From contig JACVTC010000047.1 in the NCBI GenBank assembly GCA_016946835.1, positions 990,001-1,054,000 of the forward strand: 64,000 bases of DNA, given 5' to 3'. Below the pieces are notes generated by a model. That model saw only the letters and a list, made by a program, of their open reading frames with translations. It was not told the origin of the DNA and did not search any database. Of this stretch, positions 11,569-22,838 are shown piece by piece. Every line of letters begins with the position of its first letter. Position 1 is the first letter of the stretch. This stretch comes from Neocallimastix lanati (nom. inval.) (lineage: Eukaryota; Neocallimastigomycota; Neocallimastigomycetes; Neocallimastigales; Neocallimastigaceae). The position numbers and the translations under genes were made by a program.

Positions 11569-14231
11569 ATGGATAATACTTTTTCAAATTCTACAACTAT
11601 ACCTGTTTTGCGGCGAGGCCTTCGAAGATACGATATTCTGAATAAAGATATCATTCTTATCTTTATTCATGATCTTCAATCATGGTCTGTTAGTAAACTT
11701 TGGGAATTTCTTAGTAAGCGTATTTCCAGTTTCAATGAAATAGTTCATGGAATTACAAAAAAACACACACCGAATATGGAAAATTACTTAGTTTTAAGGA
11801 TAAACTATGATAAACCCACTTATTATCTAAATATTTTATTTCTTCTTACTAGATGCCTTCCTATATATAAAATTAATTGGATCAAAACCAACGAAATTCG
11901 AACTTTCAGTTATATTAAGAAATCCAAAAATAAATTTTCTTCTTTTGAAACTAAATCAATGGTAAAAGATTTTCTTTATAGTAGCATTTACTCACCGTCT
12001 ACTCAATTCTTCAATCTTTGTGTCAGTTGGAACATTAATGGATGGAATGCTGAAAAATGTGATGGTATTAGATACTTTAATGATATTTTTAAACCTATCT
12101 GCATTTGCTTGCAAGAGCTCGGTAATAGCCAATACCTTAATGTACATTCAAATAATTACCCATTTCTTTGTCACTATAATACAATTTTACGAAAAGCTGA
12201 TCCAAATGTACCTGGTATGAGAGGTCTTAGTATAAGTGTACATCGTTCTTGTTCATTTTCTCCTGATCCTTTTGAATATAAGTATATCATTTCTGTCAAC
12301 ATTACTTCTTTTTGGGGAATTAAATGCACTATTAGTATTATTTATGTTCCTACGGTCACTCATAAGGAAGAAAGAAAGAATGCCTTTTCAGAAATTACTA
12401 ATTGGATAAAGAAACATACTAATACACTTTCTATTCTTGTAGGTGACTTTAATATGTCTATATCCCAATTAGAAAGATTACTTAATAAATCATCTCATCA
12501 ATGGTTCATTAAAAACTTATCTGGTCTCGATTTTACCTGGGCTCGGGATGATAGATCGTCTTGTATTGACCATGTTTTATTTAATTGTAAAATGAAGGAA
12601 TACATTAATAAGGTATCTGTTTGTAGTTCATTCAATGATATTTTTGACCACTTCCCACATATCCTATCCTATAAGAAAGATGACTCAGAAGGTTTTTTTG
12701 CTCCTACTCCATCTAGAAGATTCAAGTGGTCCCAACACATGTGTAATGAAAAGCATAATGAAATATTCTCAAGTAACTATTTCTGACTCGATTCTTCTTA
12801 ATGAATTTGATGATAATGTAGAATTAAGCTCTAATGTAATGGTCAATAAATTTAGAGAAACAGCTAATAAAGTTGGTGATAAAGTTCATGCTAGAGTTCC
12901 TTGTGATCTTAAAGGATCAACTTTCCACTGCCCTTATTATATCATGAAACTTTCTCATGAAAAGCATGTTGCATTTTATGAAATCAAAAGTTTTTCTTTA
13001 GGTCCTAATCTTGAAAACCTTGATGAATTTTTAAATTTGTTTCGTGAATATAAAAATATATGTGGTAAAGTCAGATCAATTAAGTTTTCTATTAAATCAA
13101 AACAATTTCATCAGTCAATAGAATCTTCATGTAATGATTTTGGTATTAAAAATGCTAGGAGTGCTTGGTTAAAATTAAAGAAGCTATCTCACCCTATGTA
13201 CTCTAATTCTATTTGGTCAAGCGTTTTAAAGGACAAGCAAGGTAACTTTTTATTTTCTCATTCGAATCAATTGAATCGATTTGCTGAACATTATAGTAAA
13301 CTAGCTTCTGATGTTACTCAACATAGTCTGGATAACGAATACTGGGTAAATTTATTTGGAACTAATCCTAATAATAATCCTACTTGGATATTAATGATCC
13401 TATTACTATGGAAGAAATTCATAACACTGTGCTTGATATGAAAAATAATAAAGCTCCTGGCCCCGATGGCATTCCGATTGAATTTTTTAAAGCCTTCTTT
13501 AGTAAATCTGATTTATTTGATAATCAAGATGATTCTTCAGTTGTTGACTACTCTGATTGTGTTAAATGTTTATTTTCATTATTTAACAAAATCTGGGATA
13601 TTGATTTCCCTGAAGAGTGGAATTCGGCTTCTATAATATCAATTCCGAAAAAGGAGATCTTTTAAATTGCAATAATTATCGTTGTATTTCTCTTATTAAT
13701 GTTGACTTAAAAATTATTTCAAAAATTGTTACTAATAGAATTGCTAAATATGCCTTTGAACATAAATTTGTTAGACCTGAACAATTTGGATTTAGAAATA
13801 AAGAAGAATGCTCTTGTTGTAAAACCGATTAACTTTGTTAAACCGATAAATTATGAAGATCCATCTTTCTCTATTGGTAGTAACAAATTACCTAAAATTG
13901 AATACTTATCTTGGTATTCCTTTTGATGAATCTTTATCATTGAAACCTATACAATCCAAATTAAACAGTAATGTAAATGTCAAGTTAAATTCATAATTTC
14001 GATTTCTTATTAATAAATCTATTCCTTTCCCATAGAAGAAATATGTTTTAATTTCGTTTATTCTTAGTCTTATTATATATTATGCTCCTCTCGTTGGTTT
14101 TCTCGCAATTCTTATGTTAGTCTCTATGATATTGCTCGTTAATTGAGAATACCTCCTCTTTCAGCTGTCTGTTCTATATCTCAATTACACTGCTTTAGAA
14201 AATGGAAAAACTTATCTTGTATTATTAATCA
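11569..14231 (+). pseudogene. LINE polyprotein with RT core deleted
   Basis: Residues 1-130 form an RRM-like alpha/beta segment (KDIILIFIHDL..LWEFLSKRI..ENYLVLRINYD). The AP endonuclease follows with SWNINGWN, CLQELGN, GDFNM, TWARDD and IDHVLF. Frameshifts occur near 12783, 13383 and 13655. The RT N-terminus is present (KAPGPDGIPIEFFKAFF, RPEQFGFRNKEEC). At 13811 it jumps to residues that lie ~160 codons further on in the other copy (KC..LVVKP), so the YD, GVRQG and FADD motifs are gone. Degenerate thumb sequence continues to 14231. It is a dead copy. Confidence 0.85.
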
Positions 14232-14925
14232 GGACCACAAGCTTTAAAATTAGGTGTAGATGAGATTGCTTCGCTAATTTCTTCATCGCTAATACTTGGC
14301 ATAATTTCCCATTCTTGTTACCTTGGAGTTCCCAAATTCCTTAGTACATTAGAATCTTTTCAGAAATCTTTAGAAAGATTATGACCTGAAGAATCCGACC
14401 CTAAGAATTTATAATAGGAATTTCAAGCTTTTAATTTTTCATCTATAGAAGAAACAAGTTCATTGTTATTGTTTTTAATAGGATGAGAGACAATGAAAGA
14501 TTGATTATTTATTTTTGCATTCTTTTTTACTCATTTCCATGCTTTCCTACTATCGTTTTTAAGAGCTAACGAACATCAAATTTTATTCCAATATAAATAT
14601 TCTTTTTTCTTAATTCGTTACATTCTTTATTAATTGATTCACCTAGTCTTTTATACGAGTCAACTGTTTTAGGAAATTCATTGGAATCATATACATATTT
14701 ATAACATTTGATTTGTTTATACTTAAAACGTTTTATCTTTTAAAGACAATAAATTTGCGGGACATTCTAAACATCGCTTTTCTGATTTCTATTGACGATG
14801 TAATTGATAGATCCTTAACAATGGAATTTGAAGCGTTGATGAACTTTTCAAAAATACTTTCTGCTGAAAGTTCTTTATTTCCCAATTCTTAACTAAGAAT
14901 ATCAATTTTATTGTGATCACAAATT
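14232..14925 (-). mobile_element. Inverted internal LINE fragment
   Basis: Reverse-complement of the linker between endonuclease and RT of the subfamily at 4765-10046 (compare 6700-7395). Shared stretches include GAATTTGGGAA, AACAAGAATGGGA and ATTAGCGATGAAGAAAT, at very roughly 85% identity by eye. Both ends are internal to the element, so it is not a simple insertion; a rearrangement or recombination brought it here. Stops occur throughout. Confidence 0.75.
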
Positions 14926-15007
14926 TGAAAAAGTAAATATAATAAATAATTTTATTTTATTAGGTTTTATAAAAAAAAATAAAAATAAAAATAAAAAATA
15001 AAAAAGC

Positions 15008-15409
15008 TCAAAAATACTGTGTATTTCTGCAAGTTATGCTATACTGAAATTTTCCCTTCCTAACAAATAAAAAAGTAATAAAACCTAGAAGTAACATCTT
15101 TAAAATAGATAGTGTGGTGTCCGTTAAACTCTCCCCGGATTCATCATTTATTGAACTACTAGGGCGAGATTCACCCTTCGTGGAGATAGATGATGATCCT
15201 GTATTATCATTATTCCTTATCAGTACGACGTCAACGCTCTTGGTTAAGTTTGGTAATTTGGAATACCTATCAAATAATAGCTCAAACGAACTACTTATGA
15301 TAGGTATTGCGCTAGTTAAGAATTCAGCCAAACCCACAATTTTTGGAACAGGTGACTTAGATGAACCTTTGAAAAGTAGTTCATTTAATTGTCTCTGTTC
15401 CCCACTATC

Positions 15410-15413
<4 letters not shown>
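15008..15413 (-). pseudogene. 3' part of a LINE C-terminal domain, split by insertion
   Basis: Downstream half of an older LINE on the minus strand. It reads FDSGEQRQLNELLFKGSSKSP..VGLAEFLTSAIPIISSS..KSVDVVLIRN, the conserved C-terminal domain, then a Ser-rich tail ending at the stop at 15008. Its upstream half is at 20337-20548; the two were separated by the LINE at 15414-20336. Joined across the duplicated target, the frame continues without a break (HFDSG to EQRQ). No A tail is seen below 15008. Confidence 0.8.
15402..15413 (-). repeat. Target-site duplication, 12 bp (3' side)
   Basis: CCACTATCGAAA on the + strand, matching 20337-20348 exactly. It abuts the T41 run that is the A tail of the minus-strand LINE. 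Confidence 0.88.
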
Positions 15414-15457
<44 letters not shown>

Positions 15458-18400
15458 CTAGGAATAAACTTTATTTAATAATATTTTTTTTTTAAAAAAT
15501 ACATGAAGTTTAAATACATGAAATTTTTTTTTATATTAATATTAAAAAACTACGTTATGAGATTCGAGGACGAAATGGCCTCTAACTCTTCCCATTCATC
15601 GAAGATAACTCCATGTGGATGAAAATTATCATTCGAATCTGTATCAGAATTTCTTCTTTGCCTTATCGTTACGACGTCGACGCTCTTGACAACGGTAGGT
15701 CTAACACTATACAAATCGATCATGGTGTAAAAATCACCAATCACAATAGGCATAACGTTAGTAAGGAATTCCGCAAGCCCCACAAAATATGAAATCGGGA
15801 AAGAAGACTCGTTCAAAGGTGATTGAAAAATATTATTAATAAATCGCCTTCTTTCCCCCGAGCCGATCTTTAAGATTTCAAATACTGCATTTCCGCCAAG
15901 AAGGAGACACAGCACGTAAAAATTGATATTATCATCAAAATCTTCCTCTTTATCATCAGGAATGTTCAATGATTTCTCATGAACAATTAGAGAAAAATTA
16001 ATAAAAATTTCATCAACAAAGGGAATGAAATGTTGCCTAAATTCTTCAAATTTAGGACATAAAAGTATCCAGTGTGTAAAACTAGGTATGCTGTTACTCT
16101 CACCACAACAAGGCAGTATGTTGGGCAATTTTCTGATACTAGATTACTTTTAACATACGTTTTTACATCAAATTTGAATCCACATATAATTCGTCCAATC
16201 CAAAAAAATCTAAGAGAAAATTGTGAATATTTAAGTGATAGACGTTGAATAAATTTTTTAAAATCAAATTTAAATTTCTTGTATTTTGTAGATCTGATCG
16301 CAGGAGTGCTTGAATAATGAATATTTTCCCAGTAAAACTTCCTTATTTCTCCAGGAAGTTTATTATTGTGCTTGTGTACTGCTAAACTCCGTGCTTTTTT
16401 CGTCCATGAATATTGAGAAAGTGTAGGTATATTTTTGACTAAATGAGAAATAATACAAGAAGAATCTTTCCACTTTTTAAAGCATCGAATCATTGCCATA
16501 GCACAAAAACTAGCTATAGGAGGTATAGAAAGTTCCTTAGACATATTGTAAATTGAAGTATTGGAGGTTTTATTTTTAAACCCGAAACTCCAATACAAAC
16601 CTCGATTAAAAGCAGTTTGAGCTTTTTCAGTATTCTTTTTATTTGAACCAAGTAAGGGAGCATAATAAAGAACTGAACTAAGGACAAAAGAAACTAGTAT
16701 ACGAGTTTTAAAGTAGAAAGGAACATTCCTATTGGTTAAAAATCTAAAGAAAGAGTTAACTGTATAATTAATTTTACTATTCATCTTAGCAATAATAGGT
16801 TTTAAATCCAACGATTCATTAAAAGGTATACCAAGATATGTATATTGATTAGTGCTTGGTATATAGTTCATACCAAGTCTAAATGTAAGAATTTCATAAT
16901 GTCTTGAAGGTATAAAATTCTTTGGTTTAACAACTAGTGTAGCGCATTTAATGATTCCAAAGGTCATTTCATTTTTAATACCCCAATCATGAGCAATATT
17001 CAAATGGTTTTTAAGTGAAGATTTTGTAGGAGCTAATAATACAATATCATCAGCAAATAATCCACCACAACACTTTTTCTTTTCAGTAATCACACCATAA
17101 CTTTTACATTTATCAAAAATATCATTGATGAATATATTGAATAAAATAGGTGAGAGAGGACACCCTTGGCGAACACCACGGTGTATTGGAAATTCTTTTG
17201 AAAGTTTACCATTAAAGTTTGCACGAGCTTTCGAGGTAAGGTATAGATTAGTAATGAATTGAAGGCATTTACCACGAATACCAAGATTATTTAGTTTAGT
17301 AAGTATATTGTAAATTGGAACTGAATCATAAGCTTTTTTAAGGTCAAGAAAGGCAAGAAAGGTAAATTTATCCTTAAATTTTCTTCTTTGACAAATTTCA
17401 CGAATGGATACAAATAAACTAATACATTCTTCTTTATTTCTAAAACCAAACTGTTCTGGTCTAATTATTCTATTAGAAAAAGCATAGTCCGATATTCTTT
17501 TAGTGACAATTTTTGATAAAATTTTTAAACCTACATTGATGAGTGAAATACCACGATAATTATTACAAAATGAAAGATCCCCTTTTTTAGGAATAGAAAC
17601 AATAGAAGCAGAGTTCCATTCATTAGGAAAGTCACCATCCCAAATTTTATTAAAAAGTAATAACAGACACTTTGCACAATCGGAATAAGTAACCTCTTGA
17701 TTAGAGTCATCCTGAGAAGAAGTTCTACTCTCAGAATTAAAAAATGCTTTAAAAAATTATGTAGGTATACCATCAGGATCAGGTGCTTTGTTATATTTCA
17801 TTGAAAGAACAGTTGAATGAATTTCTGACATGGAAATAGGTTGATTAATATCCCATGATTCCTGAGGAGTAGAAGAATTATTAAGTATTCTTTTCCAATA
17901 ATTTTCATTAAGACTGTGACCAGTTATATCAGAAGCAAGTTCTTCATAGTGTTCTGCAAAACGATTGAGTTGATCTTCTTGGGATACTAGAACATTACCT
18001 TCTTTATCTTTAATGTATACAGGTGATTGGGAAGGAGAGTAAGAAGGTTTAGAGATTTTCTTAAGTCCAGACCAACCACGCTGGGCATCATTTTTTAAGA
18101 AACATTCGCCGATGGAATGAATCAAATTTTTAAATCTAATAATCCTAATATTTCTTTTAATACTAATGATATAATCAGAAAGAACTCTATATTCTTTTGA
18201 AAGATCACAAAATTCTCGAAGATTAGACAAATCATTACTAAGTTTAAAATTTTTAATCCTTTTATAAAATAAATGTTTTTCATGTGATAATTTCTTAATA
18301 TAAGCAGGACAATGGAACACTGAACCCTGTAAATTTGTAGGAACTCTTGCTTGAATGTCATCGCCTATTTTATTTGCTGTGTCAAGAAGTTTTTTAACCA

Positions 18401-20336
18401 TTGTATTAGAGTCTAGATTATCATTATGTTCAAATTCATCCAGTATACATGTGAATTTATTATGAGAGAAGATTGCTTCACGTTTATCCCTACAAATTCG
18501 ATTAGACCACTTAATTTGTTTATCCCGAGGCGGAGTAACAAAACCATCAGGAGATATTTTTTTACAAGAAAGAATAAGTGGTAAATGGTAAGAGATGTCA
18601 TTAAAAGAGTAGCATACAGAAGCAATATTCAGATAATTTCTTAATTTATCGTTCACTACTATAAAATCAATACAAGAATTCTTTCCACCATTAGACCAAG
18701 TAAATTGATGACCAACCATATCCATAACAAACCATTGAGGGGAAATTCTAAGAATAAGATCTTTGAGTTGTTGCTTAGTCATGTTGAAATCACCAACAAT
18801 AGCCGAAGGGTTATTCTGATGGTTCTTGAGCCAATTAGCAAAATCAGTTTCTGCTTTTTCTCTAGAGTCTTTGTGTTTTTTGCTAGGGATGTAAATGTTC
18901 CCCAAAGAACATCTGACACCCCAAAAAGAGAATATATTTACTGAGAGTATATATCTATATTCAAAATCATCATTAGTGAATTGGCAGGAGGAGTGCACAC
19001 CTATATAAAGGCCCCTCATACCAGGGATTTTTTAGTCCGCACGTCTCAGTACTGTTCTATAATGATTAAGGAATGGATATGAGTTAGAAAAAGAGTTAAG
19101 GAATGAACTATTACCGACTTCTTGAAGACAAATACAAATAGGATTAAAGATTGAATTAAAATTGGTAAGTCCGTCACGTTTTTCAGAATTCCAACCATTT
19201 ATGTTCCAGCTAATACAGAGGTTGAAATATTGAGTATTCGAGAAAGGGTTAGCATACAGGAGGCTTTCAGAAATGGGGATTGAGGGTTCAGAATAATACC
19301 TGGTTCTATTATGATTAACATTGCTAAATGTGCGTATCCTTGAAGTAATCTTCCATTTTATTCTTTTAACAGGTAAGTGCTTAGTAATCAAATAAATAAC
19401 CTTCAAATAATCCGTATAATTATTATAGTTAACTCTTAGGATGAAGTAGTTTTCCATATTAATATAGTGTTTTTTAACGATTCCATGAACAACTTCATTA
19501 CAATTTGATATCTTTTTGCTTAAAAATTCCCATAGTCTACTTTCAGTCCAAGATTCAAGATCATGAATGAAAATTAAAACAAATTTATTATGGTCAGGAC
19601 CATAATGTCGCAGACCTCTTCGTATAGTTGACATAATAAAATAAAAAACTTATCTATATTAATAAAAAGTAAATGTAATATAAAAATAAAAAAAATGAAA
19701 TTAGTAAAAAATTAAAAAATTAAAAAAAAAATAAAAATTTATTGCTATTGTCTTCTCTGTTTTTCTTTCTTTTTGTGTTGACTAGTTTTTAATTAATGAT
19801 TTTCAATTATAAATTCCTGTTTTATGTAAAAATTTCTGTAAAATAATCATATAAAATATAAAATTTAAATGTTAATGAAATAATAGTTGTGAAAAACTAT
19901 AAAAAGATTCCCATCCGTTAAATAATGTCTCAAACACAAGCTTTGGAGTGAATCAATCTCCTACATTTCCATTTTACAATAGCTACATGAGAGTATAAAT
20001 AATACTATAGAAAAAAACATATACAAAAAAAAAATGCTAGAGTAAAAATACAATAGATTCATTACAATGATAATATGTAGAAACTACATGATATTATTAT
20101 TTATACAACTCCAATGTTACTACATATCCAGTTTAAAACAATATAAAACATCAGGTTCACTTTCTACAGTCTTCCAGTATTCCAGTTTTCACTCTTCGTA
20201 CTAGAAGTCACTTTAGAAAGGATAACCATCGATTATCATCAGAATCACAGAAAGCTGTAATTTGTACACCTGATATAGGTTATTCCTTTTCCATCAACCC
20301 TCCATGGACCTGGAAAAACAGTCCACATCATTGGGG
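15414..20336 (-). mobile_element. Full-length LINE, 4.9 kb, nearly intact
   Basis: A complete element on the minus strand. The 5' end is CCCCAATGATGTGGAC at 20336, the leader is 702 bases, one long ORF spans 19634-15550, and a 95-base 3' UTR holds AATAAA about 15 bases before a 41-base A tail (T run 15414-15454). It is flanked by a 12-bp target duplication and interrupts an older LINE. Only two in-frame stops and one single-base frameshift are seen, so it is the youngest or best preserved copy in the window. Confidence 0.92.
15550..19634 (-). pseudogene. LINE polyprotein: RRM-like, endonuclease, RT, knuckle, LLGG domain
   Basis: About 1361 codons. From the N-terminus: an RRM-like segment (FVLIFIHDLESWTESRLWEF), then AP endonuclease with SWNINGWN, CLQEVGNS, YIPSKKH, GDFNM, QFTWSNGG and CIDFIVV. 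RT follows with APDPDGIP, FPNEWNSASIVSIPKK, RPEQFGFRNKEEC, LDLKKAYDSVP, GVRQGCPLSPILF, GLFADDIVL and YLGIPF. Then a Cys/His knuckle (CPNILPCCGES..HWILLCP) and the C-terminal domain (CLLLGGNAVF..FVGLAEFLTNVMPIV..KSVDVVTIRQ). Defects: TAA after LRRAD near 19032, TAA in GIPT*FFKAFF near 17757, and a one-base deletion near 16125. The total, 4085 bases, is one short of a whole number of codons, as the single frameshift predicts. The RNase H domain of some LINEs was not seen. Confidence 0.9.
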
Positions 20337-20348
20337 CCACTATCGAAA
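20337..20348 (-). repeat. Target-site duplication, 12 bp (5' side)
   Basis: CCACTATCGAAA, identical to 15402-15413, directly upstream (minus strand) of the LINE's CCCC start. Confidence 0.88.
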
Positions 20349-20548
20349 TGTAGCACAATTAAAGCTAAAGTTCCACCAAGAAGGAACAAGATATAATGAT
20401 TGATATAATCTTCAAAATCAGAAATAGAGTCATAGGAATAAAGAGGATTAAATGCTCTAATCTTCCTAATGAATAAAACATAGAGATCATCGATGAATTT
20501 TAAAAAATTCCATCTAAAAGATGCAAGTGTATCGAGCAGACCTTTCAA
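20337..20548 (-). pseudogene. 5' part of the split LINE C-terminal domain
   Basis: Upstream half of the older minus-strand LINE. It reads FRWNFLKFIDDLYVLF..SISDFEDYINHYILFLLGGTLALIVLHFDSG and then breaks at the insertion point. It matches EFRQHFIPFVDEIF..LLLGG of the intact copy. The element is itself 5'-truncated near 20548. The ORF appears to run on to 20294, but those last residues (PNDVDCFSRSMEG) are leader sequence of the inserted LINE. Confidence 0.82.
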
Positions 20549-21226
20549 TAAAATTACAAAATGTTAGATGATATATATAATGATCAAGAATAAAATAAAA
20601 ATAATAATAAAAAATAACAATAAAATAAAATTAATTAATAAAAGTTTACATCAACTTATTAAAAGTAAGATAAAAAAAATATAAGCATTATCTAATATTT
20701 TTTATATTATGGGTAATTTGTATATCAATCAACACCTTATCTATTGATAATTTGTTTTTTTATTAATTTATTTTTTTTTTTATTTTTCCTCTATTTTTTT
20801 TAAAAAATTATATTGTAATGAAAATATTATTAATTATAAAAAAATTCAGATTATGGAATATATAAACTTTACTTTTTTAAAAAATATAGTTATTTATTTA
20901 TTTATTAATATTATTTTATATTTATATATACATTAATTATATATGCTATTTAAATTTTTAAAATTTAAATATTGTTTTATTATTAGAATACAATTAAAAA
21001 AAATAGTAATAATAATAATTAAAAAAAAAAAAAAAGAAGGTTACGAATAAAAAAATAAATATATATATACATTCATATATATGTTTTATAAAGAAAGTAT
21101 AGTATTTTTAATTTGATTATGAATATAATTAATATTATCATATAAATTAATTATATTTGATTTTCAATTTTTATTTCATAAAGTATGAACTTCATTATAT
21201 ATTATATATTTTAATAATTTATTTGT
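20549..21226. other. AT-rich intergenic region
   Basis: Nothing recognisable beyond A/T runs. It separates the LINE nest from the 3' end of the expansin-like gene. Confidence 0.7.
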
Positions 21227-22838
21227 TTACCACTGATTTCTTATCCACCAGTTGTTATTTTGAGGTTTACTAGGAGTAGCTGCGTTATTAGATGGAGGTT
21301 TCATCCAGTCAAAATTTCCAAAGCCCCATGAATTTGAAGATGTAGCACTGTTTTTAGGTTTATTATCATTGTTATTCCAAGAACCCCAAGGGTTCCATGA
21401 ATTGCCATTATTATTACCCCACCAATTACCCCATGAATTATTTGTATTAATATTTGTATTAGAGTTAGTGTTTGAAATAGTAGGATTATTTGACATTCCT
21501 GGAATATTTGGCATTCCTGTAGACGGAGTATTATTTGGTGGAGTATTATTTGGTGGAGTATTATTTGGTGGAGTATTATTTGGTGGAGTATTATTTGGTG
21601 GAGTATTATTTAATGGAGTATTATTAAGTGGAATATTATTAGGTGGAGTATTATTAGATTGATCTGGTAATGTCTTTGTATTTGGAACATTATTATTGTT
21701 GATAGGTGAATTTTGATTTGGGGATTGATTTGTTGGTGCTTGTGGTACATTACCACCAACATTTCCTCCTGAACTCTTAGAGCCACCACTAACAGTTTGT
21801 CTTCCAGAAGCAGCAGTACCATCTTCATCATTGCTTTGAATAGCAAATTCAACTCCAGTAGCGTCAATAACTGAACCATCAGCCAAAGTAACACGGAAGT
21901 CAAATGGACCAGCACCAAGACCAGCACCATTAGACCAATAATTATAATCACGACGCTTTAATTCAACATAATTACCATTTACTTTTGCTTCAAATTTAGC
22001 AACTGGATATCTAGTATTAAATACTTGAACTTCAGTCCATGTAGCAGAACTACCAGTTTTAAATTGGAATTTAATATCCGATCCAGGACTTACTAAGGGT
22101 GGATATTCACCAACAGCAATATCACATGGAATAAGAGCCCATGTAATCTTAACTCTACCTGGGGATTGATTAGTTAAGGCTTTGTAAGCCTTATCACTAA
22201 AATCAAGGTCACCATGTTTACATTCGGGACATTGATCAATGACACGAATACGAATTGGTTTGTATGGATTACTAGTTGAAACAACTAATGCACAAGCACC
22301 ACATCCTGATTATTTTATTATTTACAATCATAAATATTCATTCATAATTAATATATTTATTAATATTAATATATATATTATTGATTTATATATATATATA
22401 TAATATTAATAATAATAACAATAATTGTAAAATATATTAATAACTCAAATATAAATATTATATATAAACTATTTTTGTATTTTTTATATTTTAAAATTAA
22501 TTTAAATATTAAATAAAGATTCTCTATTTATATTTACCTAAATCATTAATATATTGTTCATGATTTAATGCAGCATACATCATATCCTTGTAGTACTCCT
22601 CTTTTGGGAACAAACAATTACCACCATTGGTAGCAGAACCATATGAAGTTCCTTCCCCAGAATAAATTGGACCATCTTTAAAAATACCTTGAAAACTTGC
22701 TCTATTAGCTTGAATAAGTTCTGAAATACCTGAATATGATGAAAAATCACTAATATTTCCGGTACTTCGCTTTATAACACCACATTTAGCAATAGATAGT
22801 AATAAACTATTAACAATTAAATTGTTTAAGAATTTCAT
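21227..22838 (-). CDS. Secreted expansin-like protein with Asn/Pro repeat tail
   Basis: Likely loosens cellulose without hydrolysis, acting outside the cell. Two exons, 22838-22538 and 22305-21227, joined as TTA-GGA-TGT over a GT..AG intron, give 459 residues. A signal peptide starts MKFLNNLIVNSLLLSIA. The first domain is the double-psi beta barrel: GEGTSYGS..GGNCLFP, CGACALVV, DQCPECKHGDLDFS (with the expansin Asp in GDLDFS) and ITWALIPC. The second is a CBM63-like beta sandwich, ..FQFKTGSSATWTEVQVFNTRYPVAKFE..DFRVTLADGS. The last ~220 residues are disordered: Gly/Ser then about eight NTPPN units (21530-21660), then Asn/Trp-rich sequence ending WWIRNQW. No dockerin is present, so it is probably free or wall-bound. 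A bacterial-type origin is plausible but not shown. Confidence 0.88.
21527..21655 (-). repeat. 15-bp coding minisatellite (NTPPN units)
   Basis: GGAGTATTATTTGGT on the + strand is repeated in tandem about six times exactly and with variants after that. It encodes Asn-Thr-Pro-Pro-Asn repeats in the tail of the expansin-like protein. Confidence 0.9.

Larger units (their letters stand above)
10539..14231 (+). mobile_element. LINE copy with intact 5' end, 3' part lost
   Basis: It begins CCCCATTGATGTGGAC, the same start (CCCC..TGATGTGGAC) as the complete copy on the other strand at 20336, so this is a genuine 5' terminus. The leader is 1030 bases, longer than the 702 of the other copy, partly through a tandem duplication at 11324-11556. 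The ORF starts at 11569. The element stops abruptly at 14231 inside the RT thumb region (..KNLSCIINQ) against an inverted fragment of another LINE. No 3' end or target duplication is therefore visible. Confidence 0.85.

Noticed and set aside
15114-15461. Plus-strand 115-codon ORF with poly-Phe end
   Set aside because: Antisense of a LINE C-terminal domain running into the T41 tail.
20294-20548. An independent 84-codon gene
   Set aside because: It is the 5' half of a LINE C-terminal domain fused by chance to the leader of an inserted LINE.
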